The position numbers were made by a program, and so were the translations under genes. Positions 34,783-44,100 of a stretch of DNA of 44,595 bases are shown one piece after another. Under the pieces are notes generated by a model. The model saw nothing but the letters and a program-made list of their open reading frames with translations, ran no database searches and was not told where the DNA came from. The DNA lies in contig JAFRZL010000043.1 of NCBI GenBank assembly GCA_017442535.1, positions 1 to 44,595 on the forward strand. Reading direction: 5' to 3'. Position 1 is the first letter of the stretch; each line of letters opens with the position of its first letter. Origin of the DNA: Bacillota bacterium (lineage in GTDB: Bacteria; Bacillota; Clostridia; Lachnospirales; Bianqueaceae).

Positions 34783-35682
34783 TCATAGCTCTAACATGCT
34801 CTGTACGGCGATGGCGCCGTCCGCCGCTGCGGTCAGGATCTGGCGCAGCACCGTGTCTCTCACATCGCCTGCCGCGTAGACCCCCTGGATGGAGGTACGC
34901 CGGTATTGGTCCGTGATCACATAACCGCCCTCATTGGTATCGGCTTTTCCGCGGAGGAGCGCCGAATTGGGAATCGTTCCCACTGCGATGAAAACGCCGT
35001 CCGCGGGGATCAGTTTCTCGCCCGAAGGCGTCGATAGCCTCACACCGCTCACCCGGTCCGTTCCCTCGATGGCGAGTGCCGTCGAAGACATTTCCAGGTG
35101 AATATTCTGATGTTGGGGCAGCTTCTTCTGCAGCTGATCATTGCCGCGGAAAGCATCCCTGCGGTGCACCAGCGTAACCGATTCACAGAAGGCCGACAGA
35201 TACAGCGCATCCTGCAAAGCGGTATCGCCTCCGCCAATCACGACCGTTTTTTTGCCGCGGAAGAACGCTCCGTCGCAAGTGGCGCAGTAGGATACGCCGC
35301 GTCCGCGGAAGGCTTCCTCCCCGGGGACGCCGAGCTTGCGCGGACTGGCTCCGGTGCACAGGAGGAGATTGTGCGCGCGGTATTCGCCTCCGAGGGTATG
35401 AACGGTTTTGATCTCATCCCCGACGTCCAGATCGGTGACTTCATCCATTACCAGTTCCATTCCCATGTTCTCGGCATGCTCCAGGAGCTTGCCGGCCAGG
35501 TCTATACCGCTGATTCCCGGCAGTCCCGGGTAATTATCCACCATATCGGTGTTGGCTACCTGTCCGCCGGGATATCCTTTATCAAGCATCAGATAACGCA
35601 GACCTGCGCGGGAGGCATAGATAGCTGCTGTCAGTCCGGCCGGACCGCCGCCGATTATCAAGAGATCATAAATATCAGACAT
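34783..35682 (-). CDS. trxB: Thioredoxin reductase
   Basis: A 299-residue FAD/NADPH flavoprotein. FAD-binding GGGPAG at 11-16, redox-active C133-ATC-136 in YCATCDGAFF, NADPH-binding GGGDTA around 149, and the C-terminal YAAGDVRD block are all present. It reduces thioredoxin to keep cytoplasmic thiols reduced. The start ATG 35682 shares one base with the preceding M29 gene stop (TAATG), implying translational coupling. No thioredoxin gene is adjacent. Confidence 0.94.
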   Translation of the reverse strand: MSDIYDLLIIGGGPAGLTAAIYASRAGLRYLMLDKGYPGGQVANTDMVDNYPGLPGISGIDLAGKLLEHAENMGMELVMDEVTDLDVGDEIKTVHTLGGEYRAHNLLLCTGASPRKLGVPGEEAFRGRGVSYCATCDGAFFRGKKTVVIGGGDTALQDALYLSAFCESVTLVHRRDAFRGNDQLQKKLPQHQNIHLEMSSTALAIEGTDRVSGVRLSTPSGEKLIPADGVFIAVGTIPNSALLRGKADTNEGGYVITDQYRRTSIQGVYAAGDVRDTVLRQILTAAADGAIAVQSMLEL

Positions 35683-37772
35683 TATTCCTTATCACTCCCT
35701 TCCAAAGTGACACCCGAAACGGAAGACATTTCCTGCTCCAGAAGTTCCAATCCTTCATTCAGCATTTGTGTGCCGGCCAGGACAAAACGTCCGTTCCGGA
35801 TCAGATCCACCGTCATCCCGCTGGCTCTGCGGACGCGGATGCATCCGATCTGGGAGTACGGCAATGTAATATCCGTATGCGCATGAGTGTAAGCCTCAGC
35901 AGGAGCACTTTTGCGCAGCGCGGTCTTTTCATTCTCGCGGGCTACGATCTCTTTACCATTCATCGGATTATAGACCGCAAGATCCTCGGTGCCCACATAG
36001 CAGGTATCACCGATGGCAAAATGGGGCCCCATTTTCTCGATGATCAGGATCGGGAGCTTCTCCATAATGCCGTATTTCAGAGCGAGGCGGTATGCCCAAG
36101 TATTGGTCCCGATCGCAAATTCGCCCATGGGGAGCGTCTCGTGCGGGAACAGCAGATTCTGGTGGATAAAGCGCTCATTCTCGTCATCCCTGTCATAATT
36201 GGCACATGAGTAGGATTGAATATATCCATCCGCGAAAACGAGCTTCAGGTCCTTGTAAAGCATTCCGTCCGCAAAGAAAGATTCAACGTGCAGAACTCCG
36301 TTGGTGCCGGCAAGCGACGGAGAAGTAAAGACTTCTCCCACCGGAATATTGACGTCCGCGACACAGTTGTAGAAATTCGTCTGTCTGGCCGGATTCGTAA
36401 TGGACGGCAGCTTTACCACCAGGTCGGTATCATTGCCTTCTCTGCCGGTAATCTCCACCTGCACGCCCTGATCCAGCGCATCGATCAGGTATTGCTGCGC
36501 CTTGAGATATTTATCATTATCCAACGTGTTGATACGCACGGTTTCGTGGAAAATCTCTTCAAAGGCGGGCCCGATCTGCGGAACAGGATAGGCTACGATC
36601 GAGAAACTGTATTCCATGGGAGGAATATACTGATCCATCAGAGTGTGAATGCCGGACTGATACCTCGAATACAGCTCCTGTTGGTCTTCGCGGAAACTGA
36701 CCGCCTCCCGGTGCTGAACGGGGTTAAAGACCGGTTCGCCAAAGCTGTGGATCACAGCCGGTCCTCCGTAAAGTCTCAGCATCTGCGCATTCTCCTCAAG
36801 TTCCTGCCCGAGCGCCTCCAGGCTGGCATCGACGAATTCCTCATCCATCCACAGCGCCATATCAAAGCGGTGATCATACTCGCACTGCTGTCCCCACGGT
36901 GTCCCGGCGCAGGCGATCAGATAAGGAATATAGTGCACGTCGGTGCGGAACATCTCCATGACCCGACGCGTCATCCGCTCCATTCCCAACCGATGATAAA
37001 TGCCGACGGTCTTGCGGCGCATAATGTCTTTGCCATCCACAAAAAATCCCCGACGGAAGCCCTCTACGAGAGCCCTGGCCATACGGTCCACTTCTTCCTG
37101 CGGCAGAGTATTCATAAATCCGGCCAGACGGATGTCCTCTTCACTCACCCGCTCATTCAGATAATACAGCAGGCCGGGATCGGAAAAATCACCGTTCATA
37201 ACCATTTCTTCGCCATGGGACGGATCAAAGCTGTAGCGGTCGTGCAGGCGGAGCCCCTCGCGGTCTCTCAGATGAGCCATCTCATGCCGCCTGATCAGCC
37301 CCAGCAGGTCTTCGATGCGGACACGTCCCTTAAGAAGGGTCTGCGCCTCCAGAAACATCGCGTGATTCCAGCTCATCGCGAAACGCATATGACGCTTGGC
37401 ATAGGTCAGATTCCGATGCATCAGATAGGCAAAGGCACACAGAACCGGACCAAGTTTGCCGCCGAACTGTCGGCACATCGTCACCGGATTCAGATATGAT
37501 TTATCATAATCCTCCTCTGCAGTACGGGAGAGCGCAAGCTGGTCCGCCGCCAGTTCCGTCAGCGAAGCCGTCCGATAATACTCATCATCCGATCTGGCCT
37601 CAAAACGAATGGCCCGATCCAGCCATTTGGCCAGATCACGCACAAAACGAGTCAGATTATCCTCGTTCCGGGCCGGTTTTGTGGAGGCAAGAGCGCTGAT
37701 CTTCTCCCTCTGCAGCGCGTAATCCGCGATCACTGCATTATTATATAGCTTATAGTAGTCTTCTGTAAACAA
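35682..37772 (-). CDS. Long aminopeptidase-like protein with M29 metallopeptidase domain
   Basis: A 696-residue protein. The C-terminal ~300 residues match M29 aminopeptidases: likely metal ligands in NIPVGEVFTSP (E480), PMGEFAIGTN (E551), EKMGPHFAIGD (H584) and THAHTD (H632, D634). Classical M29 enzymes have about 410 residues, so ~280 N-terminal residues are extra; they are helix-rich and include RRHEMAHLR (HEXXH at 163-167), which may be chance. The start is TTG at 37772 with AGGAGG seven bases upstream and a good promoter behind it. It overlaps trxB by one base. Cytoplasmic peptide turnover is the probable role; the N-terminal part is unassigned. Confidence 0.8.
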   Translation of the reverse strand: MFTEDYYKLYNNAVIADYALQREKISALASTKPARNEDNLTRFVRDLAKWLDRAIRFEARSDDEYYRTASLTELAADQLALSRTAEEDYDKSYLNPVTMCRQFGGKLGPVLCAFAYLMHRNLTYAKRHMRFAMSWNHAMFLEAQTLLKGRVRIEDLLGLIRRHEMAHLRDREGLRLHDRYSFDPSHGEEMVMNGDFSDPGLLYYLNERVSEEDIRLAGFMNTLPQEEVDRMARALVEGFRRGFFVDGKDIMRRKTVGIYHRLGMERMTRRVMEMFRTDVHYIPYLIACAGTPWGQQCEYDHRFDMALWMDEEFVDASLEALGQELEENAQMLRLYGGPAVIHSFGEPVFNPVQHREAVSFREDQQELYSRYQSGIHTLMDQYIPPMEYSFSIVAYPVPQIGPAFEEIFHETVRINTLDNDKYLKAQQYLIDALDQGVQVEITGREGNDTDLVVKLPSITNPARQTNFYNCVADVNIPVGEVFTSPSLAGTNGVLHVESFFADGMLYKDLKLVFADGYIQSYSCANYDRDDENERFIHQNLLFPHETLPMGEFAIGTNTWAYRLALKYGIMEKLPILIIEKMGPHFAIGDTCYVGTEDLAVYNPMNGKEIVARENEKTALRKSAPAEAYTHAHTDITLPYSQIGCIRVRRASGMTVDLIRNGRFVLAGTQMLNEGLELLEQEMSSVSGVTLEGSDKE

Positions 37773-37807
37773 GCAAAAGCCTCCTTGATTTTCATAACCT
37801 CTTTCTT

Positions 37808-37836
37808 ATCATAGCATACTCATGGCAAAAACGCAA
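37808..37836 (-). promoter_or_regulatory. Promoter of the M29-trxB operon
   Basis: TTGCGT (37831-37836) and TATGAT (37808-37813) on the minus strand, 17-bp spacer, with an extended TGC before the -10. Confidence 0.7.
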
Positions 37837-37927
37837 CCTAAATTTATAGAATTACCCGCAGAGAGGATCCTGCGCAAGGGGGTTCTCCATGCAAGGGTTT
37901 TTAATGGCCACCTGCCCCGGATCAAAG

Positions 37928-37962
37928 AAAAAAGCCCTTCTGTCGGTAGACAAAAGGGCTTA
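37928..37962 (-). terminator. Terminator after tRNA-Gln
   Basis: Minus-strand stem AGCCCTTTTGTC with GACAGAAGGGCT (one weak pair), loop TACC, followed by six T residues. It lies just after the tRNA 3' end. Confidence 0.88.
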
Positions 37963-37965
37963 AAG

Positions 37966-38037
37966 CTGGGCACGGAGGATTCGAACCTTCGGATGCTGGA
38001 GTCAGAGTCCAGTGCCTTACCGCTTGGCGAGTGCCCA
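37966..38037 (-). tRNA. tRNA-Gln (anticodon CTG)
   Basis: A 72-nt cloverleaf on the minus strand. Acceptor stem TGGGCAC/GTGCCCA, D-arm with AAGCGGTAAGGC, anticodon stem CTGGA/TCCAG around loop CTCTGAC (anticodon CTG), and T-loop GGTTCGAATCC. Discriminator G; CCA is not encoded. Reads CAG codons. A perfect promoter and a terminator show that it is a single-gene unit. Confidence 0.95.
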
Positions 38038-38066
38038 TTATCCGGCTTTTCGCTGGAACGAAGTAT

Positions 38067-38095
38067 ATTATACTTGATCCGGGACGTAATGTCAA
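38067..38095 (-). promoter_or_regulatory. Consensus promoter of tRNA-Gln
   Basis: TTGACA (38090-38095) and TATAAT (38067-38072), both perfect, exactly 17 bp apart on the minus strand, about 30 bp upstream of the tRNA. Confidence 0.9.
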
Positions 38096-38156
38096 GGACT
38101 TTTTTGCATTTTTTGAAAAAAACCGTCAAAGTCCGCTTAAAGCCGGCCGGTTTGCA

Positions 38157-38193
38157 TAAAACCGCGCCGCGGCTGAATCGTCCGCAGCGCGGT
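38157..38193 (-). terminator. Terminator of rpsB-tsf
   Basis: Minus-strand stem CCGCGCTGCGG with CCGCGGCGCGG (one wobble pair), followed by TTTTA, about 30 bp after the tsf stop. Confidence 0.8.
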
Positions 38194-38223
38194 CATGTGC
38201 GTATTCTGTAGTCCGCAGCGGGA

Positions 38224-39153
38224 TTACATTCCCATCTGCTTGGCAACTTCCGCAGCGAAATCTTCCTGCTTCTTCTCAATGCCTTCGCCGGTCTCGTAGC
38301 GAACGAAATAAGCGACTTTGATCGGGCAGCCGACAGACTTGGCAACCTGCTCAAGGTACTTGCCGACGGTGATCTCGTTATCACGGAAATAGATCTGATC
38401 GACCAGGCAGATGTCTTTCATCTGCTTGTTCAGACGGCCCTCGACCATCTTGCCAAGAATCTCAAGGGGCTTCTTGGCGTTCTTGGGATCCTGCTGAGCC
38501 TGCTCAACAAGAATGTTGCGCTCATGCTCCAGCACCTCAGCGGGGATGTCCTCGCGGGTGATGTAGCGGGGGCTCATGGAAGCGACCTGCATCGCGATGT
38601 CCTTAGCGGCACTCTTAACTTCGTCATTGACGAATTCGGACTCCAGGCTGACCAGAGCGGAGATACGGCCGCCGCCGTGAATGTAGGAACCTACATAGCT
38701 GGGGCTGTCGACTACTTCATAACGACGGATCTGAAGGTTCTCACCGATAACGGCAACCTTGGCAACCAGCGCATCCTTAACGGTCTGGGCGGTGTCAAGA
38801 TGCCACGGAGAAGCCATAAAGGTCTCCATCTCGATATTGCCGCAGGCAAGCGCCTGAGCGGCAACATCCGCTACAAACGTGCGGAACAGTTCGTTCTTGG
38901 CCACGAAATCGGTCTCGGAATTGACTTCGACAATAGCGCCGTGCTTCTGATCCTCAGAGATCAGAACGGTGGTCAGGCCCTCAGCCGCGATGCGGGAAGC
39001 CTTCTTCTGGGCAGTCGCCATACCCTTCTTGCGAAGGAACTCGATAGCGGCATCCATATTGCCGTCGCACTCAACCAAAGCCTTCTTGCAATCCATCATG
39101 CCTACGCCGGTTCTCTCGCGCAGCTCTTTAACCATGGCAGCGGTAATAGTCAT
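38224..39153 (-). CDS. tsf: Translation elongation factor Ts
   Basis: A 309-residue EF-Ts, the guanine-nucleotide exchange factor for EF-Tu. The N-terminal TITAAMVKELRERTGVGMMDCKKAL and the EVNSETDFVAKNELF core block are family signatures. ATG 39153 lies nine bases after GGAGG; ATG 39159 is too close to it. It follows rpsB by 24 bp, the near-universal arrangement. Confidence 0.96.
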   Translation of the reverse strand: MTITAAMVKELRERTGVGMMDCKKALVECDGNMDAAIEFLRKKGMATAQKKASRIAAEGLTTVLISEDQKHGAIVEVNSETDFVAKNELFRTFVADVAAQALACGNIEMETFMASPWHLDTAQTVKDALVAKVAVIGENLQIRRYEVVDSPSYVGSYIHGGGRISALVSLESEFVNDEVKSAAKDIAMQVASMSPRYITREDIPAEVLEHERNILVEQAQQDPKNAKKPLEILGKMVEGRLNKQMKDICLVDQIYFRDNEITVGKYLEQVAKSVGCPIKVAYFVRYETGEGIEKKQEDFAAEVAKQMGM

Positions 39154-39177
39154 ATTCATTCTCCTCCAAATCGTCAA

Positions 39178-39912
39178 TTATTCTTCAGCAGCGGCTTCAA
39201 CAGCGGGCTCCTCGGCGGGAGTGAACTGCTCGCCCTGATTGGCCTCGATCACAGCGTCAGCTACGGTAGCGGCAATCAGCTTAACCGCACGGATCGCGTC
39301 GTCATTGCCGGGGATCACGAAATCAATCTCGTCGGGATCGCAGTTGGTGTCGACGATGCCAACCAGCGGAATGCCCAGAATATGAGCTTCCTGGATCGCG
39401 ATATGCTCCTTGCGGGGATCAACAACGAAGATCATGTCGGGAACGCTCTGCATGTCGCGGATACCATTCAGGTTCTTCTGCAGCTTATCCAGCTCGTTCT
39501 TAAGATTCAGGACTTCCTTCTTGGGCAGAATGTCAAAGGTGCCGTCGGATTCCATCGTCTCAAGCTCGATCATACGGTCGATACGGCCGCGGATGGTCTT
39601 GAAATTGGTCAGCATGCCGCCCAGCCAGCGGTTATTGACATAATACATACCGCAGCGCTCAGCCTCGGTCTTCATCGCGTCCTGCGCCTGCTTCTTGGTG
39701 CCGACAAAGAGAACCTTGCCGCCCTCGGCAGCGATCGCCTTAACCGCATCATAGGCCTCGTCAACCTTACGGCTGGTCTTCTGCAGGTCAATGATATAGA
39801 TGCCGTTGCGCTCCGTAAAAATGTAGGGAGCCATCTTGGGGTTCCATCTTCTGGTCTGATGTCCGAAATGTACGCCGGCCTCCAGAAGCTGCTTCATAGA
39901 AATTACGCTCAT
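39178..39912 (-). CDS. rpsB: 30S ribosomal protein S2
   Basis: A 244-residue S2 with [27 protein letters not shown] at the start and [19 protein letters not shown] plus [22 protein letters not shown] toward the end. The C-terminal tail is short and acidic/alanine-rich. ATG 39912 has GGAGG eight bases upstream; the extension to 39966 lies in the untranslated leader. Confidence 0.97.
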   Translation of the reverse strand: MSVISMKQLLEAGVHFGHQTRRWNPKMAPYIFTERNGIYIIDLQKTSRKVDEAYDAVKAIAAEGGKVLFVGTKKQAQDAMKTEAERCGMYYVNNRWLGGMLTNFKTIRGRIDRMIELETMESDGTFDILPKKEVLNLKNELDKLQKNLNGIRDMQSVPDMIFVVDPRKEHIAIQEAHILGIPLVGIVDTNCDPDEIDFVIPGNDDAIRAVKLIAATVADAVIEANQGEQFTPAEEPAVEAAAEE

Positions 39913-40025
39913 GTTACTACCTCCGATAAATTTGTTTTTCCTCCCTCGGCGGTCCGGATGATCCACTCATGACGAGCACCGGATCACTATCCACCCAGGT
40001 GCGGATTAGTCCGCAAAGCAGACCA
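39913..40025 (-). promoter_or_regulatory. rpsB leader with two hairpins
   Basis: A leader of about 113 nt. It can form TGCGGA-CTAA-TCCGCA (40000-40015) and, nearer the gene, a longer arm in which TGATCC pairs with GGATCA (39959-39986) with an inner CTC/GAG pair. rpsB leaders in many bacteria bind S2 for autogenous control; these hairpins are candidates for that, not proof. Confidence 0.5.
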
Positions 40026-40031
40026 ATGTGT

Positions 40032-40060
40032 AGTATAACCGATAGCAAATAAAAAATCAA
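40032..40060 (-). promoter_or_regulatory. Promoter of rpsB-tsf
   Basis: TTGATT (40055-40060) and TATACT (40032-40037) on the minus strand, 17-bp spacer. The -35 abuts the A/T-rich hairpin at 40061-40081. Confidence 0.75.
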
Positions 40061-40081
40061 GCCTTTTTTTGAAAAAAAGGC
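40061..40081 (-). terminator. A/T-rich hairpin, possible terminator of the amidohydrolase gene
   Basis: GCCTTTTTTT-C-AAAAAAAGGC on the minus strand, followed by TTGATTTTTT. Only three G/C pairs hold the stem, so termination may be partial. It overlaps the edge of the rpsB promoter. Confidence 0.5.
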
Positions 40082-40146
40082 TGAAAAAACCGCATAAATT
40101 CATCAAAATATGGGGCTCAGGCACCCGAACGGGCTCCCGTATCCGA

Positions 40147-41058
40147 TCACTCCTCGTTCCAGAACACATGAAGTGCATTATGATAAAAGACTTTTTCTCT
40201 CTCCTCTTCCGTCAATATCTCCGCCGCGTATCCTACAAGCTCCCTGTAAGGCGCTTTGCAGACAGTGGATGGCAGATCCGATCCGAAGATCAGCCGCCCG
40301 GCTCCAACGCTTTCCCTGGCGATCCGCAGGGCTCTGCCTGCGGAAGGGAACGGATAGGCTTCTCCAGGTGCCGTAACGGCCGGCAGCGCTGCCAGATCAA
40401 ACCAGACATTGTCCGCTGCAAGAGTCTCCAGGTCGTGTGCCAGATCGTCCAGCCTATCGCGCAGGGGCATCATCAGGTGGCAGATCACCCATTTCATGGA
40501 CGAATGCCTCCTGATCATGCGGGAAAGCGCTTCCAGCTGGTAGCTCTCAGATCCGGGTCTGCCCACGTCCACGACCGTCACCATCCCATGCGCCTCCGCG
40601 TAAGCGTAGATCTCCTGCAGGGTGGGACCGTCAAGCGGGATCCTGTCATGGGCCGCCATCCAGCCGTTCATCTCGGAGACTTCCAGTTTGAGCACATGGG
40701 CTCCTTCCACCTCTACCAGCTGATGAAGGATCCCGTCCCTGCGGCGGCAGTACGGATCCAGTGTCACCGCGGCCATAAATCGCTCCGGATACCGGCGCAT
40801 GGCCTGCAGTGCGTATTCATTCTGGTAACCCATATAATCCCCCTGCAGGATCACCGCCCGCTCCACATTTTCGCGGTCCATCAGCGCGAGGACGCTCTCG
40901 GGGGTCACCTGATACTCACCCAGTTCCGGCGGAATCAGCGTCAGAACCGTGCCGTCCGCATACCTGGCACGGCCGCCTCCGATCGCACGCAGCTCTCCGC
41001 GCTGTCCGAACCCCGCAATCGTTTCAACCAGATGAATATGCGCATCGATGATTTTCAT
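40147..41058 (-). CDS. Amidohydrolase-2 family protein
   Basis: A 303-residue TIM-barrel metal-dependent hydrolase or decarboxylase. It begins MKIIDAHIHL (metal HXH, H7 and H9), has a conserved His in WVICHLMMP near 195, and the catalytic Asp in LIFGSDLPST near the end. The family (PF04909-like) covers lactonases, decarboxylases and amidohydrolases; the substrate is not readable. ATG 41058 has GGAGGG nine bases upstream. It is divergent from the GH106-like gene across a 134-bp shared control region, which suggests a sugar-lactone or aldonate role in the same pathway (inference). Confidence 0.85.
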   Translation of the reverse strand: MKIIDAHIHLVETIAGFGQRGELRAIGGGRARYADGTVLTLIPPELGEYQVTPESVLALMDRENVERAVILQGDYMGYQNEYALQAMRRYPERFMAAVTLDPYCRRRDGILHQLVEVEGAHVLKLEVSEMNGWMAAHDRIPLDGPTLQEIYAYAEAHGMVTVVDVGRPGSESYQLEALSRMIRRHSSMKWVICHLMMPLRDRLDDLAHDLETLAADNVWFDLAALPAVTAPGEAYPFPSAGRALRIARESVGAGRLIFGSDLPSTVCKAPYRELVGYAAEILTEEEREKVFYHNALHVFWNEE

Positions 41059-41088
41059 GGAATAAGCCCTCCGCCTAATTGATAATCT

Positions 41089-41104
41089 ATGCTAATCATA
41101 GCAT
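41089..41104. promoter_or_regulatory. Candidate operator between divergent genes
   Basis: Inverted repeat ATGCTA-ATCA-TAGCAT. On the minus strand it contains TGC-TATGAT (41095-41100), a plausible extended -10 for the amidohydrolase gene, so a bound protein would block it. Confidence 0.45.
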
Positions 41105-41142
41105 GTTTTTACACAAAAGAAAAGACCATCGGACAAAAAAGC

Positions 41143-41171
41143 TTGTTTTTGCCCGGAGCCTATGATATGAT
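41143..41171 (+). promoter_or_regulatory. Promoter of the GH106-like gene
   Basis: TTGTTT (41143-41148) and TATGAT (41166-41171), 17-bp spacer, about 20 bp before the start codon's ribosome-site region. Confidence 0.55.
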
Positions 41172-41192
41172 AAGCTATGGAGGTGTCACCAT

Positions 41193-44100
41193 ATGTTATA
41201 TCCTAAAAATCAAGAAAACACTTTGTCCGACGAGTTGTTCCGGAATCCGCCGTCAGAGTATCGTGATACGCCCTTCTGGGCCTGGAATACGCGGCTCTCC
41301 CATGACAAACTCAAAGCCCAGATCGACCTGATGAAACAGATGGGGATGGGCGGTTTTCATATGCATGTGCGTACCGGTATGGATTCCCCGTATCTGAATG
41401 ATGAATTCATGAGCTATATCAGGACCTGTGTGGATAAGGCCGATGACGAAAAGATGCTCGCCTGGCTCTATGACGAGGACCGCTGGCCATCCGGTTCCGC
41501 GGGCGGCAAGGTTACGGCCGGCAAGCCCGAGAACGCGCGTAAAACGCTTCTGTTTACAATGGATCCCTACACACCTGACAGGCCTTACCGTGCCACCAGG
41601 CCCGAGCCCGGCCGCGGGCAGCGTCCCCGGCGCCAGGACAACGGTGAGTTCCTGGCTGCCTACGATGTCAGGCTCGGTCCCGACGGGACGCTCAGCAGCT
41701 ATCACCGGATCGGTCCGGATCAGGAAGCATCCGGTGCCAAATGGTATGCCTACATGGAATTCGCCACCGAGGATCCCTGGTTCAACAACCAGCCCTATGT
41801 GGATACACTGAATCCTGACGCGATTCGTGACTTTCTGAATATCACTCATGAAACATATTACAAGGCACTCGGCGAAGAGTTCGGACGGACGATCCCCGCT
41901 ATTTTCACGGATGAGCCGCAGTTCACTCCCAAGATGACGCTGGGCTTTGCCGATGAGCATAAAGATGTGGTTCTGCCCTGGACCAGGCGGCTGCCGGGCC
42001 TTTACGCGGAGCGTTACGGAGAAGATATTATGGATTATCTGCCCGAGCTGATCTGGGAGCTTCCCGAGGGGCTTGTCAGTACGGTCCGCTATCATTATCA
42101 TGACCTTGTCGCGGATATGTTTATGGAAGCCTATACCGAGCAGATCGGCGCCTGGTGCCGAGAGCATCATATCGCATTGACCGGCCACCTGATGGGAGAG
42201 GAAACGCTGCAGAGTCAGACCAGGATGGTGGGTGACGCCATGCGGTCCTACCCCGCTTTTGAGATCCCCGGCATCGACATGCTTTGCGATCGTCACGAAT
42301 ATAATACCGCTAAGCAGACGCAGTCCATCGTGCGCCAGACCGGCAAATGCGGCATGCTTTCGGAGCTATACGGCGTCACCGGCTGGGATTATGATTTCCG
42401 CGGTTATAAGCTGCAGGGCGACTGGCAGGCTGCGCTCGGCGTGACCGTCCGTGTCCCCCATCTGGTCTGGATGACCATGAAGGGTGAAGCCAAGCGCGAT
42501 TATCCTGCATCGATCTTTTATCAGTCCCCCTGGTGGGATCAGTATCACCAGATCGCGGACCATTTCGCGCGGGTCGACACCGCACTCACCCGCGGCAAGG
42601 CAAAAGTCCGTGTCGCTGTCATCCATCCGATCGAAAGCTACTGGCTTCATTGGGGGCCTACGGAGCAGACGGCAGCCATCCGGAATCAGCTGGAAAAACG
42701 TTTTGAGCAGATCGCACAGACGCTTCTTTTCGGTAAAATCGATTTTGACTATATCTGCGAGGCGCGTCTGCCCGAGCTCTGCCCCGTAGCTTCCAATCCG
42801 CTTCAGGTCGGTGAAATGGCTTATGACGCGGTGATCGTCTGCGGAGAAACCCTTCGCGGAACGACGCTTTCGCGGCTTGAGGCCTTCCGCGATGCAGGCG
42901 GCGATCTGATTTTCGCAGGCGACCTGCCGCAGTATCTGGACGCGGTGGCAAGCCCCGAGCCTGCACGCCTGGCCGCACGCAGCCGCCATATTTCTTCCGA
43001 CCCCGACGCGCTGCTAAGTGCGCTTGAGCCGTACAGGCTGGTCGACGTAAGGAGTATGAACGGCCAGCGCGATACGAGACTGATTTATCAGCTGCGCCGG
43101 GATGAGGACGGCGAATGGCTCTTCCTCGCGAACGGCCACAATCCCACCTGCCCTGATGTGGATGATGCCGGTCGTCTCAGGATCATCATCACGGGTGAAT
43201 ACGCACTTACCGAATACGATACGCTTTCCGGGGAGATCCGTCCTCTGCCGGCCCGTTACCAGAACGGGAACACCGTTCTGGAGCGTGACTGGCATATTCA
43301 CGACAGTCTGCTGCTGAAGCTCGTGCCCGGTCGTCTGCAGGGTGACTCTGCCGAGGCGTCTGTCAACGGCGAGGCCGACCTGGTCTTCGGCGAAGTGGAC
43401 GTGCAGCTCGAAGAGCCCAATATGCTGCTCCTCGACATGGCTGAATATGCCATCGATGACGGTGAATGGTATTCAGAGGAGGAAGTTCTCCGCATCGATA
43501 ACCACGCACGCGAGTGGCTCGGCATCCCGCCCCGCCGCAAAGAGGTCTGCCAGCCCTATATGCTGCAGGATGATCACCCCACTCACAAACTGAGACTCCG
43601 TTTTACGATTCCCAGCGAAATCCGTGTGGACGCGCCCAAACTCGCGCTGGAGGATCCTGAACATACACAGATCCGCTGGAACGGCGTTCCCGTAACGGCC
43701 GCGCCGGATGGTTATTTCGTGGATGAGGATATTCATACCATCGCTCTTCCCCCGATCGCTGCAGGGAATAATCTCCTTGAGATCACTGTTCCGATCGGAC
43801 TGCGCACCAACTTGGAAGCCTTCTATCTGTTGGGAGATTTCGGCGTCCGCGTCAACGGCACAGTTAAAACCGTCACCGCACCCGTCCGCAAACTCGGCTT
43901 CGGCGACATTGTGCCGCAGGGTCTCCCCTTTTATACCGGGAATCTCTGTTACCGGCTGCATGTCCGCACCCGGGGAGGCTTTGCCATCCGCGTACCGCGT
44001 TACCGCGGAGGCCTGATCGAATTTCAGATCGACGGCAAGCCCGCAGGGCATATCATCTACTCTCCGTACCGGCTGGAGCTGCCTGAAGCCGCTCCCGGTG

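Noticed and set aside
33569..34879. Plus-strand open frame (436 codons) opposite the proline-rich membrane-protein gene
   Set aside because: The minus-strand gene has a ribosome site, membrane segments and a terminator. The plus-strand frame is charged, lacks a ribosome site and runs through the terminator.
38524..39972. Long plus-strand open frame (482 codons) opposite tsf-rpsB
   Set aside because: It spans two certain housekeeping genes on the minus strand and has no family signature.
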